Shown piece by piece: positions 1-7,680 of a stretch of 64,000 bases of DNA. Origin of the DNA: Citreicella sp. C3M06 (GTDB lineage: Bacteria; Pseudomonadota; Alphaproteobacteria; Rhodobacterales; Rhodobacteraceae). The notes under the pieces are model-generated. The model ran no database searches. It was not told the origin of the DNA and worked only from the letters and a program-made list of their open reading frames with translations. A program made the translations under genes and the position numbers. Location: contig NZ_JAHKQA010000075.1 in NCBI RefSeq assembly GCF_018860705.1, forward strand, positions 18,975-82,974, in the 5' to 3' direction. The stretch's first letter is position 1. Every line of letters begins with the position of its first letter.

Positions 1-1088
1 TGATCGATGCGGTTGCGGAACACCACGGTTTCGAAACAGGTGTCGATGCCGGTGCGGGCGTGGAAATCTTCGGTCAGCGCCTTGATCGCCGGGCCAAGCC
101 CCAGATCATCAAGCATTCCCGGCCGCAAATCGCGGCTGATGCGGCGCACCTCCTGAATGGCCCCCGACAGGTTCTCCTGCCCGCGCGCCAGCGCCTCACC
201 GGCGCGCGCATCGCCGGTGGCGACGCGGCGGCGCGCGATGTCCAGCGCATATTTCACCCCGACGAGGATCTGGCTGATGCCGTCGTGCAATTCGCGCGCC
301 ACCCGCCCGCGCTCTTCTTCCTGCGCGTCGAACACCCGCTGCGTCAGTTCCTTGAGCTTGGCATCCGCCAGCCGCCGTTCGCGCAGGTTCATCACCAGAC
401 CGGACGCGAACACCATCAGCAGCGCCGTCAGCGTGATGCCTCCGATATACAGGAAGGTGCGGCGTACCCGCGCCTCGACCCCGGCGCGCGCTGCCGCCAC
501 CTCATGGGTGATGTCGTCGATCCAGACTCCGGTGCCGACCGCCCATTGCCAGTCCTGAAAGCCAAGGACAAAGGTGATCATCCGCGCCTCTTCGCCGGTT
601 GAAGGCTTGGGCCAGAGATATTCGTGATAACCCGAGCCCTCGCGGGCGATCTCGATCAGCCGGTCGGTGATCGGCGTGCCTTCGGGGTCGGTCAGGCCCG
701 ACCAGTTGCGGCCGATCATCCCGGTGCGGCGCGGCGAGACAAGGTTGGTTCCGTCGTAATCGTAGACAAAGAACGAGCCGTCCTCGCCATAGATCATCGC
801 CGCAAGGATCTGCGCGACCTTGGCCTTGGCCTCGGCATCGTCGGGCGCGGCGCCGCCGTAGATGAAATAGAACCCGTTGCGCGCTTGGGTGACGTAATTG
901 CGCAGCTCTTGCTTCTTGGCCTCGATCAGCTGGATTTCCAGCGCCCGGATCTCGCGGTCGGCGGTGGCGCTCGATTGCCACGAAACGATCGCCGCGATGG
1001 CGGCCGCCGACAGAATCAGCGGCACCGTGGCAAGCAGGAACAATTTCTGGCCGTAGCTAGGCCGCAGCCGGTCGAGAATCGCGATCAT
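1..1088 (-). CDS. Cache-domain sensor histidine kinase (NarL/DesK type), cut by the window edge
   Basis: This is the N-terminal 362 codons of a membrane sensor kinase; its C-terminus lies left of the window. Translation from the ATG at 1088 shows a membrane helix at about residues 15-37, a periplasmic single-Cache-like region at about 45-195 (containing GEDGSFFVYD and a GTGVWIDD segment), and a second helix at about 210-233. A HisKA_3 dimerisation helix follows, with motif RELHDGISQ and phospho-acceptor His268. The HATPase domain is not reached. HisKA_3 kinases pair with LuxR-type response regulators, so one probably follows to the left. It is transcribed divergently from a TRAP transporter; by inference it senses the substrate of that transporter or a related carboxylate. 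Family is clear, ligand unknown. Confidence 0.85.
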   Translation of the reverse strand, partial: MIAILDRLRPSYGQKLFLLATVPLILSAAAIAAIVSWQSSATADREIRALEIQLIEAKKQELRNYVTQARNGFYFIYGGAAPDDAEAKAKVAQILAAMIYGEDGSFFVYDYDGTNLVSPRRTGMIGRNWSGLTDPEGTPITDRLIEIAREGSGYHEYLWPKPSTGEEARMITFVLGFQDWQWAVGTGVWIDDITHEVAAARAGVEARVRRTFLYIGGITLTALLMVFASGLVMNLRERRLADAKLKELTQRVFDAQEEERGRVARELHDGISQILVGVKYALDIARRRVATGDARAGEALARGQENLSGAIQEVRRISRDLRPGMLDDLGLGPAIKALTEDFHARTGIDTCFETVVFRNRID

Positions 1089-1324
1089 TCGGCCCCATCG
1101 ATGTATGGTGTGCGGGGAAAGCAAATCACGTTTGCGCGCAAAGCCCTAGCCTCGCCGGGTTCTGAAACTGCGGAAAACACCGGCTTTCGTGCAGTTTTTC
1201 TGCGCAACTCCGTAGCAGTGGGTATTTTCTAGCGGGCCGGGCCTTCGTAATGTGGCCGGCACGACAACGATCCGCGCGGGCCTCGGGAGGAGCCGGACCC
1301 GCACGTCAATTCGGGAGGACATAC

Positions 1325-2413
1325 ATGGATCGCCGTTCATTTCTGAGGGCCACCACTGCTGGTGGCGCTGCTGCTGCTGCTGCGTCTACGCTTGCGGCCC
1401 CGGCCTATGCGCAGGGCAAGCGGACCTTGACCCTTGTGACCACATGGGGTCGTGGCCTCGCCGGGGTTCACGACAGCGCGCAATATTGCGCTGACCAGAT
1501 CACCGCCGCCACCGATGGCCAGCTGACCGTCGATCTCAAGGCCGCCGGTGAGCTTGTCGGCGCGTTCGAGGTGTTCGACGCGGTGTCTGCCGGTCAGGCC
1601 GACATGTACCACGGCGTGGATTACTATTTCCTTGGCCAGCACCCGGCGATCAGCTTCTTCAGCCAGATCCCCTTCGGCATGACCTTCATGGAATATGCCA
1701 ACTGGATCTATCACGAGGGCGGCGCAGAGCTGTCCGAAGAGCTTTACAGCATCTTCGGCCTCAAGGCGTTCCCGGCGGGCAACACCGGCCCGCAGTCGGG
1801 CGGTTGGTTCTCCAAAGAGATCAACAGCCCCGAGGATTTTCAGGGCCTCAAGTTCCGGATGCCGGGGCAGGGTGGTCAGGTGCTCGGCAAGCTCGGCGCA
1901 TCGGTGCAGAACCTGCCGGGCGCAGAAGTCTATCAGGCGCTGTCGTCGGGCGCGATCGACGGCACCGAGTGGATCGGCCCGTGGGCCGATGAAAAGGCCG
2001 GTTTCCAAGAGATCACCAAGATCTACTACACCGGCGGTTTCCACGAGCCGGGGCCGAACCTGAACCTGACGATGAACCTTGATACCTACGAGAGCCTGAC
2101 CTCGGGCCAGCAGGAAATCATCAATCAGGTGACCCGCGCGGCGAATATCTGGTCGATGTCGCTGTTCATGGCCAACAACTCGGCAGCGCTGCAGCGGCTT
2201 CAGGCTGGCGGCGTCAAGCTGATGGAGTTCCCCGACAGCGTCTGGGATGCCTTTGGCGCGGCGGCGACAGAAGTGGCCGAAGAGCCGATGGGCGACGAGC
2301 TTTATGCCCGCTGTCACGCCAGCTACATGGACTCGCTGAAATCGTCGGCGCAGTGGATCGCACGGTCCGAAGGCACCTTCACCACGCAGCGTAACCGCGT
2401 GATGGGTATCTGA
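1325..2413 (+). CDS. TRAP transporter substrate-binding protein, DctP/TakP type
   Basis: Periplasmic solute receptor of a TRAP transporter, 362 aa. The start at 1325 is preceded by a good ribosome site (GGGAGGAC) and opens with a Tat-type signal: DRRSFLR, an alanine-rich hydrophobic stretch, then an APAYAQ cleavage site. The mature part has the family features LKFRMPG (the Arg that grips the ligand carboxylate) and GAIDGTEWIGPW, which resembles the TakP/lactate-binding branch of 2-oxoacid receptors. It is followed by dctQ and dctM in the same direction. A short (GCT)5 run encodes part of the signal's alanines. Substrate is inferred as a 2-oxoacid or lactate-like monocarboxylate; a dicarboxylate cannot be excluded. 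Confidence 0.9.
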   Translation: MDRRSFLRATTAGGAAAAAASTLAAPAYAQGKRTLTLVTTWGRGLAGVHDSAQYCADQITAATDGQLTVDLKAAGELVGAFEVFDAVSAGQADMYHGVDYYFLGQHPAISFFSQIPFGMTFMEYANWIYHEGGAELSEELYSIFGLKAFPAGNTGPQSGGWFSKEINSPEDFQGLKFRMPGQGGQVLGKLGASVQNLPGAEVYQALSSGAIDGTEWIGPWADEKAGFQEITKIYYTGGFHEPGPNLNLTMNLDTYESLTSGQQEIINQVTRAANIWSMSLFMANNSAALQRLQAGGVKLMEFPDSVWDAFGAAATEVAEEPMGDELYARCHASYMDSLKSSAQWIARSEGTFTTQRNRVMGI

Positions 2414-2433
2414 TCGGGGCAAGGCCCGGATCA

Positions 2434-2458
2434 GCGCCCCCGCCCTGCGCGGGGGCGC
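2434..2458 (+). terminator. Hairpin between dctP and dctQ (attenuator or mRNA stabiliser)
   Basis: A perfect 10-bp stem (GCGCCCCCGC with its complement at 2449-2458) and a 5-nt loop lie 20 nt after the dctP stop. There is only a short downstream T run (CTTTT). Such hairpins commonly let the binding-protein part of the message accumulate above the permease part; that role is inferred. Confidence 0.6.
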
Positions 2459-2529
2459 AACGCTTTTGAACGATGGCCGCGCGCCGCGAACGCCGGCCGG
2501 GGAACACCACAGCATACGGGGGTAGGGTC

Positions 2530-3459
2530 ATGGAAGAGGCTGCCTCGGGCGGGGCGCTCAGTGCGATACTGGATGGCCTGGCCTGGTTCTTTGGCAATAT
2601 TGCCATGTCATTCTGGAATCTCGGCTATGCGCTGACCCATCCCGCCAGCTGGCTGGACTGGTCGGACAAGCAGGCCATCATGCGCTTTGTCTATTACGGC
2701 GCGTCTACCGAACTGTTCTTCATCGTCTTCACGACCTTTCTTGTGCTCACCGCCATCGGGCTGTGGCGCGGAAGTGTCATGTGGGGGATGGTGCGCGGCC
2801 TCGAGGCGCTTCACAACTCCGTCGGGCGCATCGCCGCGTGGGCGGGCCTGCTGATGGTGCTGCAACAGGTGGTCATCATCTTTGTGCAGCGCATCTTTGC
2901 CCGGCCTGACCTGTCGTTCGGTTTTGGCCTGCCGATCACTTTCGATGTCAGCTGGTGGTCCGAAGAGTTGAAACTGTACAACGCCATCGTCGTGGCGCTG
3001 TGCCTTGCCTATACGTTTGTGCAGGGCGGGCATGTGCGCGTCGATCTGCTGTATTCGCCGGTCAGCTACCGCACCAAAAAGATCATCGACATGGTCGGTA
3101 GCCTGATCTTCATGGTGCCGATGGCGGTGCTGATGTGGCTGTATTCGTGGTTCTTCCTGTGGCGCCACCTGATCGTGCCGAACCCGTCGGCGTCGGAAAG
3201 CCTCGAGCGGTTGCTCAACAAATCCCGGGCGCTGCGCTGGAACGTCGAGACCATCGCCTTCAGCCCCAACGGCTTTTCCGCCTACTTCCTGTTCAAGATC
3301 CTGATCGTGCTGATGTGCGCCTTCATTTTCCTGCAAGGCATCACCTTCTTCTGGCGCTCGCTGATGGAGCTGCGCGAAGGGCCTGAATCCGAAGGCCGCT
3401 ATCACGACCACGACCAGATCGAAACGGGCGAAGAAGCCTACGATCACGCGGAATTCTGA
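2530..3459 (+). CDS. TRAP transporter small permease subunit (DctQ)
   Basis: Small integral membrane subunit of the TRAP transporter, 309 aa. The ATG at 2530 (MEEAASGG) is preferred over the upstream in-frame start because a GGGGGTAGGGT ribosome site sits just before it. Hydrophobic segments are visible near residues 60-85, 110-135, 155-175, 205-225 and 265-285. The HVRVDLLYSP segment near residue 190 is the usual DctQ signature. The protein is longer than typical 160-190 aa DctQs, with an N-terminal extension and a long loop before the last helix; this goes with the enlarged DctM downstream. Gap to dctM is 14 nt, so the two are co-translated. Confidence 0.88.
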   Translation: MEEAASGGALSAILDGLAWFFGNIAMSFWNLGYALTHPASWLDWSDKQAIMRFVYYGASTELFFIVFTTFLVLTAIGLWRGSVMWGMVRGLEALHNSVGRIAAWAGLLMVLQQVVIIFVQRIFARPDLSFGFGLPITFDVSWWSEELKLYNAIVVALCLAYTFVQGGHVRVDLLYSPVSYRTKKIIDMVGSLIFMVPMAVLMWLYSWFFLWRHLIVPNPSASESLERLLNKSRALRWNVETIAFSPNGFSAYFLFKILIVLMCAFIFLQGITFFWRSLMELREGPESEGRYHDHDQIETGEEAYDHAEF

Positions 3460-3473
3460 GAGGGACCACGCAT

Positions 3474-5828
3474 ATGCTTTTCGGACTCGATGGCGTCGAG
3501 ATTGGCCTGATCATCGTCTTTCTCACGCTTTTTGCCGCCATTCTCTCGGGGTTTCCGGTGGCGTTCGCCATCGGCGGCGCCGGGGTGATTTCCTTTGCCA
3601 TCATCGCCGCGCTCGATAGCGCGGGGCTGCTGGTGCATCAGGCCATCGACAGCGGCTCGCAAGCGTATCGCGATCTGGTGGCCAGCGGGGTCAAGGAAGA
3701 CACGATTTCCACGTTCCGCTACCCGGATCTGCCACGCTTTGCCGAACATCTGTTCCCGCAGGGCTGGGAAACGGCAATGGACCGCAACCTTGCCTTCATC
3801 GTCAACCGGGTGAACGAACGGGTCATCGCCGGGGCCAGCATCGAAACGCTGCTGGCCGTGCTGATGTTCGTGATGATGGGCATCGTGCTTGAACGCTCGA
3901 AGATCGCCGATGACCTGCTCAAGACCATGGCGCGGGTGTTTGGCCCGCTGCCGGGTGGTCTGGCCGTGTCGATCGTGGTGGTGGGTGCGTTCCTCGCCGC
4001 CTCGACCGGGATCGTCGGGGCGACCGTGGTCACCATGGGGCTGCTCGCCCTGCCGACCATGTTGCGCAACAATTATTCGCCGGAACTGGCGACCGGGGTC
4101 ATCGCGGCTTCGGGGACGCTTGGGCAGATCATCCCGCCGTCGATCGTCATCGTTCTGCTGGGCACGCTGGCGGGGGATCTGTATTCCACCGCGCAAGAGG
4201 CCCGCGCGCAGTCGCTGGGCTGCACCGACGCGCTGACCTACCTTGGCAAGCCTGCCGTGGTGTCGGTCGGCACGCTGTTTCAGGCGGCGCTGCTGCCGGG
4301 GATCCTACTGGCGGTGCTGTATGCGGCCTATGCCTTTGGCTACGCCATGCTCAACCCGCACAAGGCGCCGCCGGTGATGTCCGAAGGCGCGGTCGGCGAG
4401 CCTGTCACCCGCGGCGAGGCCTTTACCTGGTATCTTGGTGTGCCGCTGCTGCTGATCGTCGCGATGATCGGTTTTGGGCAGGTCAACATGGTCGGCAGCC
4501 AGTCGACCGTGGTGTCGAGCTTTTCGGACAGCGGCCAGAACGCATCGCTGCGCACCAACGTTGGCGAGCAGTGCAAGGCGGCGATGATCGACCTGCACGG
4601 CCAGTCGGCATGGGATGCCGCCGTGGCCCAGCAGGCCGAGATCGACGCCGCAGGCGGTGTCGATGCTGGGCACAAGCTGGACGCCGAAGAAATGGCCGTG
4701 GCGCTTCAGGCCAAGATCGACAATGCCGCGCCCATCGGCACCGGCATCGCGATCATCGCCGTGTTCTTCGGCATCGTGCTGGCATGGGGGCGGGCGACCT
4801 CTCCGATGTCGGACCCGGTGCCGTTGTATATCGGCGCGCTTGGCATCGTTCTGGGGCTGATCGTCGACATCCTGTTCATCGGGCCGACGACCTCGGCGGG
4901 GATGACGGTGGTACTGATGGCAGTGCCATGGGCGATCATGCTTTACGGCTGCGCCTTCGCAGCCAAGCGCATGGCGACCAACGATCTGATCCGCGTGGTG
5001 TTCCCGCCGCTGGTGCTGATCGTGGCGGTGCTGGGCTCGATCCTTGGCGGGATCACCAACCCGACGCCCGCCGCGGCGCTGGGCGCGGCCGGGGCCATCA
5101 TGCTTGCCGCCTATCGCAAGCTGGGCGAGCAGGAACAATCGCCCAAGATCATCCTGTGGTCGACGCTGGCGGTGGTGGTGATGATCCTCGTCGGGGTCAA
5201 CTTTGACCTGCGGGTGACCACCGAGGGCGCGGGATTCGAGAACTGGGCGGCCTTCGTGGTGGCGCAGATCGCCTATCTCTATGCGCTGTTCGGGCTGCTC
5301 TTTGCCTGCTGGGTGCTGTTCAAGGCCGGGGTGCTGACACCGGCGGTGCGCGAGACCGCCAAGGTGACATCGATGGTGTTCACCATCCTTGTGGCGTCGC
5401 AGCTGCTGAACCTCGTGGTGATCTCCTTCGGGGGGGAACACTATATCCAGCAGTTCCTGCAAAGCTTCGACAACGAGCACAAGGTTTTCCTCGTGGTGAT
5501 GCTGGTGCTCTTCGTGCTGGGCTTTGTGCTGGATTTCCTCGAGATCATCTACATCGTGGTGCCAATCGTCGGCCCGGTGATCTATGGCGGCTCGTTTGAT
5601 CCCAAATGGGTGACGATCATGATCGCGGTGAACCTGCAAACCTCGTTCCTGACCCCGCCCTTCGGCTTTGCGCTGTTCTACCTGCGCGGGGTGGCGCCAG
5701 CGGCGGTGACCACCGGGCATATCTATCGGGGCGTCATTCCGTTCGTGCTGATACAGGTGGCAGGGCTGGCGCTGCTGTGGTTCGCACCGGGGATCGTGAC
5801 GATCATTCCAGACCTGATCCCGAACTGA
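3474..5828 (+). CDS. TRAP transporter large permease subunit (DctM), extended form
   Basis: Ion-coupled translocation subunit of the TRAP system, 784 aa, well above the usual roughly 430 aa. The DctM core is split: the N-terminal part contains the GIVGATVVTMGLLALPTM and SGTLGQIIPPSI segments, the C-terminal part ends with NLQTSFLTPPFGFALFYLRG. Between them is a long insertion (about residues 290-520) with a soluble stretch (about 345-420) and extra hydrophobic segments. An additional polar insertion lies near residues 45-95. Enlarged DctM proteins occur in marine Rhodobacterales TRAP systems. It closes the operon, which ends in a strong terminator. Confidence 0.9.
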   Translation: MLFGLDGVEIGLIIVFLTLFAAILSGFPVAFAIGGAGVISFAIIAALDSAGLLVHQAIDSGSQAYRDLVASGVKEDTISTFRYPDLPRFAEHLFPQGWETAMDRNLAFIVNRVNERVIAGASIETLLAVLMFVMMGIVLERSKIADDLLKTMARVFGPLPGGLAVSIVVVGAFLAASTGIVGATVVTMGLLALPTMLRNNYSPELATGVIAASGTLGQIIPPSIVIVLLGTLAGDLYSTAQEARAQSLGCTDALTYLGKPAVVSVGTLFQAALLPGILLAVLYAAYAFGYAMLNPHKAPPVMSEGAVGEPVTRGEAFTWYLGVPLLLIVAMIGFGQVNMVGSQSTVVSSFSDSGQNASLRTNVGEQCKAAMIDLHGQSAWDAAVAQQAEIDAAGGVDAGHKLDAEEMAVALQAKIDNAAPIGTGIAIIAVFFGIVLAWGRATSPMSDPVPLYIGALGIVLGLIVDILFIGPTTSAGMTVVLMAVPWAIMLYGCAFAAKRMATNDLIRVVFPPLVLIVAVLGSILGGITNPTPAAALGAAGAIMLAAYRKLGEQEQSPKIILWSTLAVVVMILVGVNFDLRVTTEGAGFENWAAFVVAQIAYLYALFGLLFACWVLFKAGVLTPAVRETAKVTSMVFTILVASQLLNLVVISFGGEHYIQQFLQSFDNEHKVFLVVMLVLFVLGFVLDFLEIIYIVVPIVGPVIYGGSFDPKWVTIMIAVNLQTSFLTPPFGFALFYLRGVAPAAVTTGHIYRGVIPFVLIQVAGLALLWFAPGIVTIIPDLIPN

Positions 5829-5843
5829 TCAGCCTGAACAAAG

Positions 5844-5877
5844 ACGCCCCCGCAAGACAATGCGGGGGCGTTTTGCG
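5844..5877 (+). terminator. Rho-independent terminator of the TRAP operon
   Basis: A perfect 11-bp stem (ACGCCCCCGCA at 5844-5854 paired with 5861-5871) with a 6-nt loop, followed by TTTTGCG, begins 15 nt after the dctM stop codon. Confidence 0.9.
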
Positions 5878-5893
5878 TTCTGGCTACGTGCCG

Positions 5894-6472
5894 TCACTCC
5901 AGCACAGAGGCGCGATTGCCCACCAAGGGTTTCGCGGCGGTCAGCTTCAGCAGCACGAAACCGATCAGCATCGACATGCCGACATGTCCGATGAGCGAGG
6001 ATTGCGTGTAGGGGCCGAACCCCATCATGAAGCTGCGCCCGACCACGGGTGCCAGAATGCCCTGCGCCACGAACCACAGTACAAAGCCCGCAATCGCGCC
6101 AGACAGCACCAGCCGGGTGCGGGTCACAAGATGCGTCAGCCAGACGAAGGCCGAGAATCCGAGCGCGCCGATGGTGAAATGTACCGCGAAGCCGGCGGCG
6201 TAGGGGATCTCAAGCCCGAAGCCCAGCTTGGTCAGCGCGACGATCAGGTTGGCGGGCGCAAGGGCCACGCCAAACAGCAGGGGCGAGATCAGCCATGCGT
6301 AGGCTTCAAAGGCGAGCTCACCGGCGAGCCCGGCGATGAGCAGGTTTCTCAGGGGCAGGTTGGGTATCATTGACGTCGAACTTTCCAGCAAAATGAATGT
6401 AAGCGCGCAAACAATATTTGCCGCGATGCCCAAACATAAGAGCGTCAACGCAACCGTGTTTATCCGTGACAT
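5894..6472 (-). CDS. Uncharacterised multi-pass membrane protein
   Basis: 192 aa with five or six hydrophobic segments (about residues 8-30, 42-65, 70-90, 97-120, 128-148, 165-185). The ATG at 6472 is chosen over a GTG one codon upstream; no strong ribosome site is visible. I do not recognise a specific family; the pattern of short conserved Gly-rich helices resembles small DUF inner-membrane proteins of the YagU-like kind, but this is only an impression. It converges on the TRAP operon and lies downstream of the AI-2E family transporter gene, separated by 34 nt, so the two may share a transcript. Confidence 0.65.
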   Translation of the reverse strand: MSRINTVALTLLCLGIAANIVCALTFILLESSTSMIPNLPLRNLLIAGLAGELAFEAYAWLISPLLFGVALAPANLIVALTKLGFGLEIPYAAGFAVHFTIGALGFSAFVWLTHLVTRTRLVLSGAIAGFVLWFVAQGILAPVVGRSFMMGFGPYTQSSLIGHVGMSMLIGFVLLKLTAAKPLVGNRASVLE

Positions 6473-6506
6473 CACATGGATCTGACGAAACCGTGCGGCG
6501 CGGTGA

Positions 6507-7547
6507 TCAGACCTTGCCCGAGGCCGACAGCAGGATCGCCACCGGGCGCGTGGTTTCGATCTCGGCCATGACGATGATCAGCGAGGCGGTCAGCGGCACC
6601 GCCAGCACCGCCCCTGCCAGCCCCCAGAGCGACGACCAGAAGGCCAGCGCCAGCAGCACCACAAACGGCGACAGGTTGAAGGCCCGGCTCATCATGCGCG
6701 GTTCAAGAAATCCGGCGACAAACATCTGCGCCGCAGTCAGCGCCACCATCACCGTGCCCGCCATGCCGATCGAACCGGTCTGCGCAAGGCTCAGCAGCAC
6801 CGGAAACAGCACCCCGATCATCGAGCCGATGTAGGGGATGTAATTCAGCAGCGCGATCAGGATCGCCCAGAACAGCGCAAAGTCGATGCCCAGCGGCAGC
6901 ATCACCCCGTAGGACAGAACGCCGAGGATGATGTTCACCACCGTCTTGACCGCAAGATAGTCGCCGACGCGGGTGTTGATGCGGTCGAACAGATCGACCG
7001 TCTTGGCCTCTTTGCGGCTGTCGCCAAGCGCGAGGCGCAGTTTGTCGGGCATACCTGCCCGTTCGGCCATGAAGAAGAAGGCGTAGAGGATCACCAGAAA
7101 CACCGTGCTGCTAAAGCCGCGCAGCGAGGCAAGCACCGGGCCGATGATGGCGCCAACCTCGAACTGATCAAAGGTCAGCGCGCGGATGTTGGCCCATGTC
7201 GGCTCGTCTTCGATGCGGACCATTCTGGCAAGGCGGGTGGCCACACGATCTAGATTGCTCTCGTAGCTCGGCAGTACCACGGCAACCTGCGCAAAGGTCT
7301 CGACGACGTAGAAGCTGACCAGCACCACCAGCGCGGTGAAGGACAGCAGCACCAGCACCCGGCGCAGCAAGGCGGGCAACAGGCCAAAGCCCGGTACCTC
7401 GCCCAGACGGGTGGTCAGGTTCGACAGGATATACAGCGCGATCAGCGCAATCATGATCGGCAGCAGCACCGGTTTGCCGATGTGCAAAAGCCAGCCCAGC
7501 ATGATCAGAAGAGCGACGAAATAGGCAGGTTCGCGAAACGAGATCAT
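6507..7547 (-). CDS. AI-2E family transporter (PerM/UPF0118 family)
   Basis: 346-aa inner-membrane protein with the layout of the PerM/TqsA family: two N-terminal helix pairs (about residues 8-40 and 60-85), a soluble helical stretch (about 85-150), then five helices including the conserved GVLSYGVMLPLGIDFALFW and LNYIPYIGSMIG segments and a C-terminal LAFWSSLWGLAGAVLAVPLT motif. Members export small molecules or act as proton-driven antiporters; the substrate cannot be read from sequence. It lies downstream of the RND pump genes on the same strand but 133 nt away, so co-transcription is uncertain. Confidence 0.9.
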   Translation of the reverse strand: MISFREPAYFVALLIMLGWLLHIGKPVLLPIMIALIALYILSNLTTRLGEVPGFGLLPALLRRVLVLLSFTALVVLVSFYVVETFAQVAVVLPSYESNLDRVATRLARMVRIEDEPTWANIRALTFDQFEVGAIIGPVLASLRGFSSTVFLVILYAFFFMAERAGMPDKLRLALGDSRKEAKTVDLFDRINTRVGDYLAVKTVVNIILGVLSYGVMLPLGIDFALFWAILIALLNYIPYIGSMIGVLFPVLLSLAQTGSIGMAGTVMVALTAAQMFVAGFLEPRMMSRAFNLSPFVVLLALAFWSSLWGLAGAVLAVPLTASLIIVMAEIETTRPVAILLSASGKV

Positions 7548-7680
7548 TCTTGGGGCCGTCTATCGTGATTGGGCAGGGCACAGGTAGGCTTGCGCGGCCA
7601 TATTGCCACGCTTCGGCGAAATGACCAGAAATTAAGCAGGTTCTGGCCACCGATTGGCGGCGCTGCCAGTTTTCCCGGCG

